Assembly (NCBI GenBank): GCA_902628835.1
Contig: CACOPD010000004.1
Coordinates: 40,576-104,575 of the forward strand
Source of the DNA: an uncultured Alphaproteobacteria bacterium
GTDB lineage: Bacteria > Pseudomonadota > Alphaproteobacteria > HIMB59 > GCA-002718135
Length of the DNA: 64,000 nt
Direction of reading: 5' to 3'
The notes below the pieces were generated by a model. That model made no database searches, was not told where the DNA came from, and worked only from the letters and a program-made list of their open reading frames with translations. Every line of letters starts with the position of its first letter. Within the stretch, counting starts at the first letter, position 1. Made by a program: the position numbers and the translations under genes. Below, one piece after another: positions 44,088-54,030 of this stretch.

Positions 44088-45382
44088 ATAATATTTTTTA
44101 CCTGTCTTATAAAATAATAAAAACCAATTGGTAAAAAATAAATGCAAGAAAGCCAATTATTAAAAAAATTTCCAGTTGGCACTATTGGAAACAAAGTTAT
44201 AAAAAAGCAAAAAATAATTATATAATTAATTTCATTTAATTGATTAACTCTTTCTTTTTTAAAATTATATTTAATCAAAAAATTAATTAATTTAAGTAAT
44301 AAAAATAAAAATATACTAAAAATAAATATGAAACCAATTATTCCTGTTTCAGAAAGTAATTGAAAATAAGTATTATGTGGATGAGTTAAACATTCGATTG
44401 GAGTTTTGCCAATATAATGAAAATATCCTTCATTTGCACAAACATATCTATAGTTTTTTGGCCCAACACCAAAAACGATATTATCTTTAAAAATTGCGAA
44501 AGCTGATTGATACGTTGAATTAAGAATTTTCGAAAAAACAAATATTTCTGAAGTTTTATTAATGATGTCAGGATCGGAATTATCATAAAAATTAAAATTC
44601 TTCATAGTTTGATCTATAATTCTATTACTTATTGAATTTGTATTTGAAAGAATAAAAATTATCATTGTAATTAAAACTATAAAAAAAATAGAAAGAAATT
44701 TTCTAAATGAACGTGCGCAAAGTAATAGAAAAAGATCAAATGCTAAAATATAAAAAAAAGCTACTCTTTCACCAGATAATAACACTAGAAGATTAGAAAT
44801 TAATAAGATAAAGCAAATTATAAAATATTTTTCTTTTGTTTTAAATGAATATAAAATTAAACCTATTAATAAAGGTGTTAATCTAGAAACATAGCTACCC
44901 ATAACAAGTTCATCTCTAAAAAAACTAGATATTCTATATTTAGAAATATATTCCCATCCAAGTAAATTTTTAATATTAAAAAATTGATACACTGAGTCGA
45001 TAAAAAGAATAATAAAACTTATTAATAAAATATAAGTAAAGTATTTAATAAAAATTTCAGAATTTGAACAACAGTGATAAACTACTAAGACAAGAAATCC
45101 AAATCTAAAGTAGAAAAGAGATGATTCAAGTGAAAGAACTATATTTGTCGAAATTAATGAAGAGAATAAAATATATAAACACCATGTTATAAATATTATT
45201 ATTAAATTTTTATCAAATATTTTAAATTGATTATTTTTGGAAAAATAAACTATAAGAAGAATGATGCCACTTAAACAAATAAATAAATCTGGTAAGAAAG
45301 GCCCTGAAATAAGTGCAACAGGTAATAATAAAATAAAAAAATAAATAATATAATTAAAATAATTTATAAATTTATTATTCAT
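44084..45382 (-). CDS. O-antigen ligase/polymerase family membrane protein
   Basis: 432 aa, with about 10-12 membrane segments and one large periplasmic loop. The Wzy_C-type loop motif FGVGPKNYRYVC then THPHNTYFQLLSETGIIGFIF (about 315-350) marks the WaaL/Wzy superfamily. It attaches or polymerises O-antigen at the periplasmic face of the inner membrane. Ligase and polymerase cannot be separated by sequence. First gene of the surface-polysaccharide block seen from the left; it overlaps the next gene by 8 bp. Confidence 0.85.
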   Translation of the reverse strand: MNNKFINYFNYIIYFFILLLPVALISGPFLPDLFICLSGIILLIVYFSKNNQFKIFDKNLIIIFITWCLYILFSSLISTNIVLSLESSLFYFRFGFLVLVVYHCCSNSEIFIKYFTYILLISFIILFIDSVYQFFNIKNLLGWEYISKYRISSFFRDELVMGSYVSRLTPLLIGLILYSFKTKEKYFIICFILLISNLLVLLSGERVAFFYILAFDLFLLLCARSFRKFLSIFFIVLITMIIFILSNTNSISNRIIDQTMKNFNFYDNSDPDIINKTSEIFVFSKILNSTYQSAFAIFKDNIVFGVGPKNYRYVCANEGYFHYIGKTPIECLTHPHNTYFQLLSETGIIGFIFIFSIFLFLLLKLINFLIKYNFKKERVNQLNEINYIIIFCFFITLFPIVPTGNFFNNWLSCIYFLPIGFYYFIRQVKNII

Positions 45383-47237
45383 TTTTATTTTTAATTAACA
45401 TATTTCCTTCAACAAAATCATTTAAAACCAACTTTATTTTTTCAATATTATTTTCATTTAGAAGATTAGTGAAAGTCTTTTTGATAATTTGAGCTTCTAT
45501 AATATGATTTGAATTTGATTTAATAGAAAATATATCTGGATGAGATGTACTATAAAATTGAGAATTAATCTTTAGTTTTTCATGCATTTTTTCACCCTGA
45601 CTTAATCCTATATATTTTATTTCAATATCACCTCTGTTATTATTAGGTTCTTTAATTGTTAATCCAGAGAGTTTGATCATTTTTTTTGCAAGATCTAATA
45701 TTTTTATTGGCTCTCCCATGTTTAAAACAAACACAACATCATCAGTCTCTATCAAACTAGCTTCAATGACAAGTCCGACGGCTTCCTGAATTGACATGAA
45801 GTATCTTGTTACATCTTTGTGTGTTATTGTAATTGGACTTAAGGATTGTATTTGAGATTTAAAAAGGTGAAAAACTGAACCAGAAGAACCAATCACATTG
45901 CCAAATCTCACAATAGAAAAATTTGTATTGTGTTGCAAATTAAGAGATTCTATATATTTTTCTCCTATTCTTTTTGTTGCGCCCATTATACTTGATGGGG
46001 AAACAGCTTTGTCAGATGAAATAAACACAAATCTTGGTAGGTTATTTTTAATTGATTTATCTACTAATTTAATAGTTCCTAATATATTATTTTTGACTCC
46101 TGATTTTGGATTTAATTCAAGCATATTAACATGTTTGTAGGCAGCAGCATGGAATATTGAAGTTGGTTTAAAAGAGAATATTTTATCTAAGATTTCATCA
46201 TCTAAAATTGAACCTAAAATTTTAATGATTTCAATATTTGAATTTGAAGATGACAAATTTTTTTTTAAGAAATTATCAATATTAAACAAATTAAGCTCAC
46301 TATGATCTACAATTATAATTTTTTTTACATTTGAATTAAAAAGCTGTTTAGTAATTTCAGAACCAATAGATCCGCCAGCCCCAGTAATACAAACAATTGA
46401 ATCCTTATAAAAATTATTAATTTTATATTTATCCCATACAACTGTTCTTTCTATGAGTTCTTCAGGATTAATATTATTAAAGTCAGACAAAGTAATATTA
46501 TCAAAATTATTATTATTCACAAATGGAAGAAACTTGATTGCAACATTAAAAGAATTGAATTGATTTATAATTTTCTTTCTTTCAAATAGATCTAAATTTT
46601 TAATGGCAACTAGAATAGTATCAATTACATATTTATTTAGTAAATTTTTAATTTCCCTTGGATTAAAAACCCTAATATTATTTAATTTTGTATTTTCTTT
46701 ATTAAGATCATCATCTAAATAAGCAATGACTTTAAAATCTTTGAAATTATTTAAAATTTGAAAACCAATCTCTCCTGCTCCATATATTATAACATTCTTT
46801 TTAATTATTTTATTTTGAATAAAATTTTTTGAAAAAATTATTAGAAGCCTAAAAGATAAAATTAATAAAAAAAAGATTAAAATATAAATATAAATTGTAT
46901 TTAATGAGTAGTCTTCTATATCTGAAAAATTATATAAAACTATTAGTAAAAAAGAATATATAATTGTAGCGTATAATATTTTTAAAACTTCTTTAAAATT
47001 TAAAAATCTAAAGATAATGTTATATGTGTCAAATAGAATAAATAAAGGAATAAAAAATAGTGAATAGACAAGTAAAATAAAATATTCTAAATCGTATCCT
47101 ATATGAAGACTTTTCTTTAAAATAATTATAGATAAATTAATTGATATAACTGAAATAAATATATCTATACATAAAATAATAATTTTTTTATAAAATCTTG
47201 ATAATGAAAAAAAATATTTAAAAAAAAAAATTATCAT
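45375..47237 (-). CDS. membrane-anchored UDP-sugar 4,6-dehydratase-like protein (PglF/WbpM/CapD family)
   Basis: 620 aa. Four or five N-terminal membrane segments (about 1-140), a CoA-binding-like Rossmann segment with YGAGEIG (about 152-158), then an extended SDR domain from about residue 280 with TGAGGSIGSEI. The active-site region SSDKAVSPSSIMGATKRIGE has Met in the usual Tyr position and keeps Lys, as in WbpM/PglF dehydratases. It makes UDP-4-keto-6-deoxy sugars, precursors for amino-deoxy sugars, which fits the fused epimerase-aminotransferase nearby. Confidence 0.88.
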   Translation of the reverse strand: MIIFFFKYFFSLSRFYKKIIILCIDIFISVISINLSIIILKKSLHIGYDLEYFILLVYSLFFIPLFILFDTYNIIFRFLNFKEVLKILYATIIYSFLLIVLYNFSDIEDYSLNTIYIYILIFFLLILSFRLLIIFSKNFIQNKIIKKNVIIYGAGEIGFQILNNFKDFKVIAYLDDDLNKENTKLNNIRVFNPREIKNLLNKYVIDTILVAIKNLDLFERKKIINQFNSFNVAIKFLPFVNNNNFDNITLSDFNNINPEELIERTVVWDKYKINNFYKDSIVCITGAGGSIGSEITKQLFNSNVKKIIIVDHSELNLFNIDNFLKKNLSSSNSNIEIIKILGSILDDEILDKIFSFKPTSIFHAAAYKHVNMLELNPKSGVKNNILGTIKLVDKSIKNNLPRFVFISSDKAVSPSSIMGATKRIGEKYIESLNLQHNTNFSIVRFGNVIGSSGSVFHLFKSQIQSLSPITITHKDVTRYFMSIQEAVGLVIEASLIETDDVVFVLNMGEPIKILDLAKKMIKLSGLTIKEPNNNRGDIEIKYIGLSQGEKMHEKLKINSQFYSTSHPDIFSIKSNSNHIIEAQIIKKTFTNLLNENNIEKIKLVLNDFVEGNMLIKNKNE

Positions 47238-48466
47238 TTGTTTAGATTATAAATAAATAAATTTTTATTTAATTTATTTTTTAATATTTTTTTAAAAATA
47301 TCATGATTAGCACCAATTATAATAGCGGAGTATTCTTTAAGATTAATATGTATCTTTGGTTTAATCAAAGTTTTTATTAATTTATCTTTAGGATTCATTA
47401 GCGGATCATATGCATCTATTTTGTATAATTTTTTTAATAATTTATAAATATCTATATATTTCGAATTTCGATAGTCATTTGTGTTTTTTTTAAATGATAA
47501 ACCTAAAAAAAGAATTTTTTTTGAATTAAGATTATTTTTTCTTAAATAATTATTATATTTTTTATTAAAAAATTTATAATGATATTCTATCATTTTTTCA
47601 TTTAGTTTACGAGCAGGTAAAATTATTTTTGTCTTATAATTATATTTTTCAGCATAAAAGTTTAAATAATGAGGATCTACTCCTATACAATGACCTCCTA
47701 CTAAACCTGGAAAGAAATTAAGAAAATTCCATTTTGTCTTTGCAGCCTCTATAATACTATTAAAATCTAAACCTGATTTTTCAAATATTAATTTTAATTC
47801 ATTTATATATGCAATATTTATATCCCTCTGAGCATTTTCAATTACTTTTGCTGCTTCTGCTATTTTAATAGAAGGAGCTTTATATATACCAGCTTTTATA
47901 ATTTTATGATAAATTTTATAAATAATTTCTAAGCTATATTTGTTTGATCCAGAAACTATTTTTTTTATGTTTTTTAGAGTATTTTTATTATCACCAGGAT
48001 TTATTCTTTCAGGTGAATATCCTAAATAAAAATCTTTGTTAAGAATTAATTTAGTTCTTTTTGAAATTAAATTACCACAAACATTTTCTGTTACACCTGG
48101 ATATACTGTTGATTCATAAATAATGATATCACCTTTTTTTATAAATTTTGATATACTTATAGTAGATTTTTTTATCATACTTAAATCTGGTTTTTTATTT
48201 ATTAATATAGGTGTTGGAACTGTTATAATAAAAATATTACAATTTTGTAATTTAGATATTTGCCATGTTAATTTAAATTTATTATTTCTTTTAAATTTAA
48301 CTTCATTATTTTTGTCAAAATTTTTTGATAATTCATTAATTCTATTTTTATTAATATCGTAACCAATAGTATTAAAGTACTTTGAAAACTCTAAAGCTAA
48401 TGGTAAACCAACATATCCCAAACCGATAACAGCAATATTTAATTTGCTTATATCTTTTTTATACAT
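47234..48466 (-). CDS. UDP-sugar 6-dehydrogenase (UDP-N-acetylhexosamine dehydrogenase, WbpO/TviB-like)
   Basis: 410 aa. NAD motif IAVIGLGYVGLPLALEFSK (residues 11-29), STVYPGVTENVCG, YSPERINPGD, the linker with VIENAQRDINIAYINEL, and the catalytic Cys in GGHCIGVDPHYL (about residue 258). SPERINPGD and GVDPHY place it with the UDP-N-acetylglucosamine or -galactosamine group more than UDP-glucose dehydrogenase. It produces a uronic acid for the polysaccharide. It overlaps both neighbours (4 and 19 bp). Confidence 0.9.
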   Translation of the reverse strand: MYKKDISKLNIAVIGLGYVGLPLALEFSKYFNTIGYDINKNRINELSKNFDKNNEVKFKRNNKFKLTWQISKLQNCNIFIITVPTPILINKKPDLSMIKKSTISISKFIKKGDIIIYESTVYPGVTENVCGNLISKRTKLILNKDFYLGYSPERINPGDNKNTLKNIKKIVSGSNKYSLEIIYKIYHKIIKAGIYKAPSIKIAEAAKVIENAQRDINIAYINELKLIFEKSGLDFNSIIEAAKTKWNFLNFFPGLVGGHCIGVDPHYLNFYAEKYNYKTKIILPARKLNEKMIEYHYKFFNKKYNNYLRKNNLNSKKILFLGLSFKKNTNDYRNSKYIDIYKLLKKLYKIDAYDPLMNPKDKLIKTLIKPKIHINLKEYSAIIIGANHDIFKKILKNKLNKNLFIYNLNK

Positions 48467-50454
48467 TTTTTTAGAATTGATAAAATTTTATCTAAATCAT
48501 TATTACTTAGATAATTACCACTGGGCAAACAAATTCCTGATTTAAAAAGATTAGCGCTTACACCGTTAGAGTATACTTTCAATTTTTTAAAAATAGGCTG
48601 TAAATGCATTGGTTTCCAAAGAGGCCTTACTTCAATATTATTTTTTGCCATAGATTTAATTAATGAATTTATAAATTTATTAGAATTTTTTATATTAAAA
48701 TTAAATGTTGATAGCCACCTATTGGAATAAGATTTATAATTTTTCTCATGGAATTCTTTTTGATAATCTATAAAATCATATTCTTGTAAAAAATTTTTAT
48801 AGATTTCGAAATTAGATCTTCTTTTATTTACAAAGTTTTCAAGTTTTTGTATTTGCCCAAATCCTATTGATGCTGAAACATTACTTAACCTATAGTTATA
48901 ACCTATATGTTTATGTTCATAATATATTTTTTTTTCTCTAGATTGTTGAGATAAAAATTTTGCTTTATTAATATATGAATTATTCTTACTAATTAAAGCG
49001 CCGCCACCTCCTGTTGTTATTATTTTATTACCATTAAAGCTTAAAACTCCAAATTTTCCAAAAGTGCCACAGCTTTTATTATTAAAAGTTGATCCTAAAG
49101 CTTCTGCTGCATCTTCAATTAAAGGTATAGAATATTTTTTTGAAATTTTGTTTAATTCTATATAATTAGCAGGCATTCCATAGAGATCAACAACAATGAT
49201 TGCTTTGGGTTTTATTCTTTTTTTCTTTAAATCCAATATTGTTTTTTCTAACAATATGGGGTCAATATTCCAAGAAAAAGGATCGGAGTCTACAAATACA
49301 GGAATTGCTTTTTCATAAATAATTGGGAAAACTGATCCGGCAAAAGTAAAACTTTGACAGATAATATAATCATTTTGTTTTATATTTAATAATTTTAAAG
49401 CTAGATGTAAAGCTGAGGTTCCTGAATTTAGTGCAACAGATCCATAATTATTCATTTTTTGTGATAAATACTTTTCAAATCTATTAATATCAGGTCCAAC
49501 TGGAGCAATCCAATTTGATTGCATAGCATTTTGAACAGAATTTTTTTCTAAACTTGATATTGAAGGGGGAGATAATAAAATGGTATTTTGTCTACTTCTT
49601 CCATAATGATTTAAAACTTTTTTGCCTTTTATATTCAATTCATTTTCAAAAAAAGAAAGAATATCATATTTTAAATTAATATTTAATTTTTTGAGTAAAG
49701 TAGTATTGGCTATGGATACATCACTAATTAAATTTTGAGACACTTTATCATATTCAAGATTCAATTTTTCTCTTCCAATAAACTTAATTAATTCCTTTAA
49801 TGAGTATGCAATACCTGAACCAACGTCAATCTTACCATTTATTTTTGATATTAATAATTTTTTATAAATTAATACGACATCTTTAACATTTATATAATCT
49901 CTGACTGAATTGCCTCTATTATTTATAAAAACTTTTGATTTTTTTTTATAAGAATTTATTAATTTAGCAATTATAGAAAATTGATCTTTACCACCATAAA
50001 TATTAAAGATTCTAGCAATTATAAGATCAATTTTAAAATTTTTACAAAAATTAGTAAAAGTTTTTTCATTCAATTGTTTAATTGAAGCATAGTAACTTCT
50101 ATCTGAAGTAGTATCTGAATAATCATCTAATTGATATATTGAAGCACTACTTGAAAGTATTATTTTATTAATTTTTAATTTTTTATTTTTCTTAATTCCT
50201 TTTTTGATATTATCTATAAAAACTAATGGAACTAAATGGGATTTTTCAATAAAAGTTTTAGGATTAAAATTATTCATTAAAAAAAGCGGAAAAAAAGAAT
50301 TGAAAATAATATTTATTGGCTCATTTGCATTTTTTAAATAATTAAAAAATTTATTTGATAGAATGTCATTTGATGAAAATATTTTATTGATTTTTATTTG
50401 TTGCTTTAAATTAAAAGTCAAATTAGAACGTTTACCTATGATAATATTTTGCAT
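48448..50454 (-). CDS. fused SDR-type NDP-sugar epimerase + DegT/DnrJ/EryC1 aminotransferase
   Basis: One continuous 668-aa frame with two enzyme parts. Residues about 1-275 resemble NAD-dependent sugar epimerases: SSSASIYQLDDYS, the YxxxK pair Tyr122/Lys126 in YYASIKQLNE, and RIFNIYGG. The N-terminal cofactor loop is degenerate (IIIGKRSNL, no GxxGxxG). Residues about 290-668 are a DegT-family PLP aminotransferase: NSGTSALHLALKLL, EDAAEALGS, PLP Lys in FNGNKIITTGGGG and the RPLWKPMHLQ end. A likely role is making an amino-deoxy sugar from the 4-keto product of the PglF-like dehydratase. The epimerase half may be only structural. Confidence 0.85.
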   Translation of the reverse strand: MQNIIIGKRSNLTFNLKQQIKINKIFSSNDILSNKFFNYLKNANEPINIIFNSFFPLFLMNNFNPKTFIEKSHLVPLVFIDNIKKGIKKNKKLKINKIILSSSASIYQLDDYSDTTSDRSYYASIKQLNEKTFTNFCKNFKIDLIIARIFNIYGGKDQFSIIAKLINSYKKKSKVFINNRGNSVRDYINVKDVVLIYKKLLISKINGKIDVGSGIAYSLKELIKFIGREKLNLEYDKVSQNLISDVSIANTTLLKKLNINLKYDILSFFENELNIKGKKVLNHYGRSRQNTILLSPPSISSLEKNSVQNAMQSNWIAPVGPDINRFEKYLSQKMNNYGSVALNSGTSALHLALKLLNIKQNDYIICQSFTFAGSVFPIIYEKAIPVFVDSDPFSWNIDPILLEKTILDLKKKRIKPKAIIVVDLYGMPANYIELNKISKKYSIPLIEDAAEALGSTFNNKSCGTFGKFGVLSFNGNKIITTGGGGALISKNNSYINKAKFLSQQSREKKIYYEHKHIGYNYRLSNVSASIGFGQIQKLENFVNKRRSNFEIYKNFLQEYDFIDYQKEFHEKNYKSYSNRWLSTFNFNIKNSNKFINSLIKSMAKNNIEVRPLWKPMHLQPIFKKLKVYSNGVSANLFKSGICLPSGNYLSNNDLDKILSILKKCIKKI

Positions 50455-50485
50455 AATTTATTTTATTTTAGTTAGTGTAGAATAA

Positions 50486-51586
50486 ATGAGTATTTTTAAT
50501 ATCATATTTGTAGGTATTTTATATAGAAGCATAATACTTATTATTCTTATTTTCTTTCCTTTGTATCATGAAATTTATGGATATGTTAGCCCTCTAAGTT
50601 ACTACAATTCGTTATCAGATTTGCAACTTCATAAAGATATTATTTATTTATTTAAAATTAATGAATGTGGTAATATATATTTTTTACAGTTTTATAAAGA
50701 TTTATTTAGCTTAATATTTAATTTTGATAACAATTTATTTTTATCAAATGATAATTGCTCAAAAGTATTCCCTGGTCCTTTTTTTGGAATCATTTTATTG
50801 ATTACAAATTATAATGAAAATAATGTTTTTATTTTAGCAGGCTTTATATTTATAATTGAAATAGTTAATTTAATTATCTGGGTAAATATATTCAAAAAGA
50901 AAATAAATGATTTATATGTTTTATTTTATGTTTTTTTACCGATACCACTTTGTTTCGCATTTATGCACATACCTGATATTTTTGCTTTCACAGCATTCTC
51001 TCTTCTTAGTTTTTTAATTTATAATAAATATAATAATTTTTTGATAATAGTCGCTCTATTTTTAGGCATATTATCACACCCTCTATTTTTTATTGTATTT
51101 TTTTATTTAATTTTTGAACTAAAAGAAAAAAAAATATATTTAAGTAAATTACAAATTTACTTGTTTTGCATTTTAATTTTTATTAGTGCCATATACTATT
51201 TACAATACTTCACTGTAGATATTTTAAAAAATAGCGGTTTAAATAACATAACTGATAAAGATAATAATTTTAATTTCTTTTTTATTATTACTTTATTAAA
51301 AAAAATTCTTTATATTTTAGGTTACCAAGAAAGTTTAAGTAATAATTATTTTATCATTATTGCTAAATATTTTAGTGGTATATTTTATTTAATTGGTTTT
51401 ATATATGCTTTGTTTAACTTAAGACATGCAGCAAACAAAATGATTATATTCTATATTTTATGCATTGCATTATTTTTTGCACCTAACTGGAGATATATCT
51501 TAATTATAAGTCCCTTACTATATCTCAATGCAATATTTTTCATTAATTTCATATATCATAAATTTTTTTTAAGAACTGAATATTAA
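50486..51586 (+). CDS. multi-pass membrane protein, possible GT-C glycosyltransferase
   Basis: 366 aa, about nine or ten hydrophobic segments, and an early non-membrane loop around residues 30-110. It is the only plus-strand gene in the polysaccharide block, divergent by 31 bp from the fusion gene, and overlaps the convergent glycosyltransferase by 18 bp. The layout (many spans, acidic residues after the first) resembles GT-C mannosyltransferase-like proteins, but I see no diagnostic motif, so the function is open. Confidence 0.6.
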   Translation: MSIFNIIFVGILYRSIILIILIFFPLYHEIYGYVSPLSYYNSLSDLQLHKDIIYLFKINECGNIYFLQFYKDLFSLIFNFDNNLFLSNDNCSKVFPGPFFGIILLITNYNENNVFILAGFIFIIEIVNLIIWVNIFKKKINDLYVLFYVFLPIPLCFAFMHIPDIFAFTAFSLLSFLIYNKYNNFLIIVALFLGILSHPLFFIVFFYLIFELKEKKIYLSKLQIYLFCILIFISAIYYLQYFTVDILKNSGLNNITDKDNNFNFFFIITLLKKILYILGYQESLSNNYFIIIAKYFSGIFYLIGFIYALFNLRHAANKMIIFYILCIALFFAPNWRYILIISPLLYLNAIFFINFIYHKFFLRTEY

Positions 51587-52288
51587 TGTTGTAATTCTAT
51601 ACTTTATAATTTCAATAATAATGTTTACTGAATCTTTGTAAGGTTTAAATCTTGAGTGAGTATTACCTTTTAAGTAAATTGTTTTAATATAAACAAAATC
51701 GTAAAAATTTCTAAGCGATATCAATGAAATTAATTGAAAATCAAATTTATTATTTTTAATTTTTAAAAGGTTAGCAAAAGTATCTCTATGATAAAATCTT
51801 AAACCTGATGTTGCATCTTGAAATTTATAATTAAATAAGATGCTTATTATTATTAATGTTAACTTATTTCCAAAAAAACTTCTTTTTGGTATATTTTTTG
51901 TGAATTTGCGGACACCGATTACAAAAAAAGATTTATTAGTATTAGCGTGCTCAATAACCTTAATAATATCATCAATATGGTGCTGTCCATCATCATCAAC
52001 ACAAATAACGGAGTCAAAGTTATTGTCATTTGCATACTTTATAGATTTTTTTATTGAATAACCTTGCCCCATGTTAGATTTATTTTTAATAATTTTTAAA
52101 GATTCTTTTTTTGCAATTTGTTTTAAAATAGATGTATGTTTAATATCATAATTACCATCATCAATAATTAAAATTTTAATTTTATTATTTGTAATTAAAA
52201 AATTAAAATATTTATTTAGGTATATTTTATCAATTAATTTAACTAGTTCATGTGTTGGTCTATATGTTGGTATGGATAAGCCAATCAT
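51569..52288 (-). CDS. family 2 glycosyltransferase (DPM1/GtrB-like)
   Basis: 239 aa, GT-A fold. LSIPTYRP opens the domain, LIIDDGN (about 54-60) and CVDDDGQHHIDDI (DXD-type metal site, about 95-108) are clear, and DATSGLRFYHRDTF (about 158-172) matches polyprenyl-phosphate mannose/glucose synthases. No C-terminal membrane helices are present, unlike GtrB. It overlaps the sugar transferase gene by 4 bp. Confidence 0.87.
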   Translation of the reverse strand: MIGLSIPTYRPTHELVKLIDKIYLNKYFNFLITNNKIKILIIDDGNYDIKHTSILKQIAKKESLKIIKNKSNMGQGYSIKKSIKYANDNNFDSVICVDDDGQHHIDDIIKVIEHANTNKSFFVIGVRKFTKNIPKRSFFGNKLTLIIISILFNYKFQDATSGLRFYHRDTFANLLKIKNNKFDFQLISLISLRNFYDFVYIKTIYLKGNTHSRFKPYKDSVNIIIEIIKYRITTLIFSS

Positions 52289-52884
52289 TTTATTTTAAAT
52301 TTATCAGAAATCATATTTTTTTTTGATCTCATATTTTTTTTTACAATAATATGAAACAGAGTCACTATAATAATTTTAAAATCAAAAAATATACTCTGTT
52401 TTTCAATATAAATGAGGTCTAGATTAAATCTTTTTTCCCAACTTATTGTATTTCTTCCCCGTATTTGTGCTAAGCCTGTAATTCCTGGTAAAACATTGTG
52501 TCTTTTTAGTTGTTTTTTTGAATAAAGCTCTAGATATTCTTTTAATAATGGTCTTGGACCAACTAGAGACATTTCACGTTTTATTACATTTAATATTTCT
52601 GGAATCTCATCTAAGCTTGTAGATCTTAAAAATTTTCCAAGTAGTGTGATACGTTGTAAGTCCATAGAAGTATCAACATATTTAAAATTAGTATTTTTAA
52701 TTTCAGTCATGGTTCTGAATTTAATAATTTTAAAAATTTTTTTGTTTAATCCCACTCTTTCCTGAAAATAAAATATTGGCGTACCCATAAAGATTACTAT
52801 TAATAAAGAAATAAAAAATATCATAATGATTATTATTGGAGAAAATATTAAAATTAAAAAATAATCAAAAAAAAGCTTAGCCAT
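52285..52884 (-). CDS. undecaprenyl-phosphate sugar-1-phosphate transferase (short form)
   Basis: 199 aa. One N-terminal membrane segment, then FYFQERVGLNKKIFKIIKFRTM, LGKFLRSTSLDEIPEILNV, LVGPRPLLKEYLELYS and LPGITGLAQIRGRN, the full bacterial sugar-transferase core (PglC-like length, without the large WcaJ N-terminus). It starts assembly of a lipid-linked oligosaccharide by loading the first sugar-1-phosphate. Confidence 0.93.
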   Translation of the reverse strand: MAKLFFDYFLILIFSPIIIIMIFFISLLIVIFMGTPIFYFQERVGLNKKIFKIIKFRTMTEIKNTNFKYVDTSMDLQRITLLGKFLRSTSLDEIPEILNVIKREMSLVGPRPLLKEYLELYSKKQLKRHNVLPGITGLAQIRGRNTISWEKRFNLDLIYIEKQSIFFDFKIIIVTLFHIIVKKNMRSKKNMISDKFKIK

Positions 52885-52893
52885 TTAATTAAT

Positions 52894-54030
52894 TTAATTC
52901 AATTTAGATAATATTATTTGATTTACAATTTTATAATCAAATTTCCTTATTGCTAAATTTCTACTTTCTTTTGACATTTTTAATAAATATTTATCATTTT
53001 TTATTAATTTTACCATTGCCTTCAGTAAGCTAAATAAGTTCTTTTCCTTTACTAAATAACCATTTAAATTATTTAATACTGTTTCTCTACATCCGGGCAC
53101 ATCAGTTGTAATTATAGGTTTACCCAAAGCAAGTGCTTCAATTGAAGTTCTTGGCAATCCCTCGTGATATGATGGAAGTACAAAAACATGACATTTACTC
53201 ATTATATCTCTAATATCTTTTACACTTTGATATATTTCAATATGTTTATTTGAGTTTAGACTGTCTAAATTTGCTAAATCAATACTATCTTTTGAGAATT
53301 TATCTAATGAATACTGAAAAATAAATCTAATATGACTATATTTTTTTTTAATTATATTAGCGCATTTAAAATACTCTATTACTCCTTTTTCATTTAATAG
53401 TCTGCTTGACATAAGAAATACTAATGGGAAATTAGGAAATTTTTGTGGTAAAAAAAATTTTAAATCAATACCTGATCCTGGAATTAAAATACTTTTTTTT
53501 AAATTACATAATTTATTATCTATAAAAAATTTTTGATTATCTTTATTTTGAAAAAAAATATAATTAGATGATGTAAAAGAATAAAAAAGAAATTTTTTTA
53601 CAATATGTCTAGTAAGTATTATAAATGTTTTATTACTATAAAAAAGATGACCAAGTCCTGTAACGATAGGAAAAAATTTAATTTTTTTATGTTTAAATAA
53701 TTTTAAAATTAATCCAATATATAAATTTGGTTTAATTGTATAAGAAATTATTATATCAGGTTCAGATTTAAAGATGGTATATATTAAACTCAAGATAGTG
53801 AATAATTCTTTAAAAATATTTAATGAATGGCGATTTAAAAAAAAATATTTGTGCTCTATTTTCTTTTCATTTAAATTTATATAATTAATATTTGTATCTC
53901 CGGAAGAAGTTATTACTTTGTAGTTGTTTAAAGTAAGATCATTAATTAAATGACCTCTAAAATTTGTAAGAGAATTATAAGTTGAGCCTATTATTAGTAC
54001 TCTTTTCTTTAAATGTTTTTCTTGATCCAT
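52894..54030 (-). CDS. family 4 glycosyltransferase
   Basis: GT-B glycosyltransferase of 378 aa from the ATG at 54030; a TTG eight codons upstream is the alternative. VLIIGSTYNSLTNFRGHLI is the N-terminal motif, SRLLNEKGVIEYFKCA the donor-domain start, and SYHEGLPRTSIEALALGKPIITTDVPGCRETV (about 288-320) the EX7E nucleotide-sugar site. Its start lies within the end of asnB (22-bp overlap). The sugar specificity is unknown. Confidence 0.9.
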   Translation of the reverse strand: MDQEKHLKKRVLIIGSTYNSLTNFRGHLINDLTLNNYKVITSSGDTNINYINLNEKKIEHKYFFLNRHSLNIFKELFTILSLIYTIFKSEPDIIISYTIKPNLYIGLILKLFKHKKIKFFPIVTGLGHLFYSNKTFIILTRHIVKKFLFYSFTSSNYIFFQNKDNQKFFIDNKLCNLKKSILIPGSGIDLKFFLPQKFPNFPLVFLMSSRLLNEKGVIEYFKCANIIKKKYSHIRFIFQYSLDKFSKDSIDLANLDSLNSNKHIEIYQSVKDIRDIMSKCHVFVLPSYHEGLPRTSIEALALGKPIITTDVPGCRETVLNNLNGYLVKEKNLFSLLKAMVKLIKNDKYLLKMSKESRNLAIRKFDYKIVNQIILSKLN

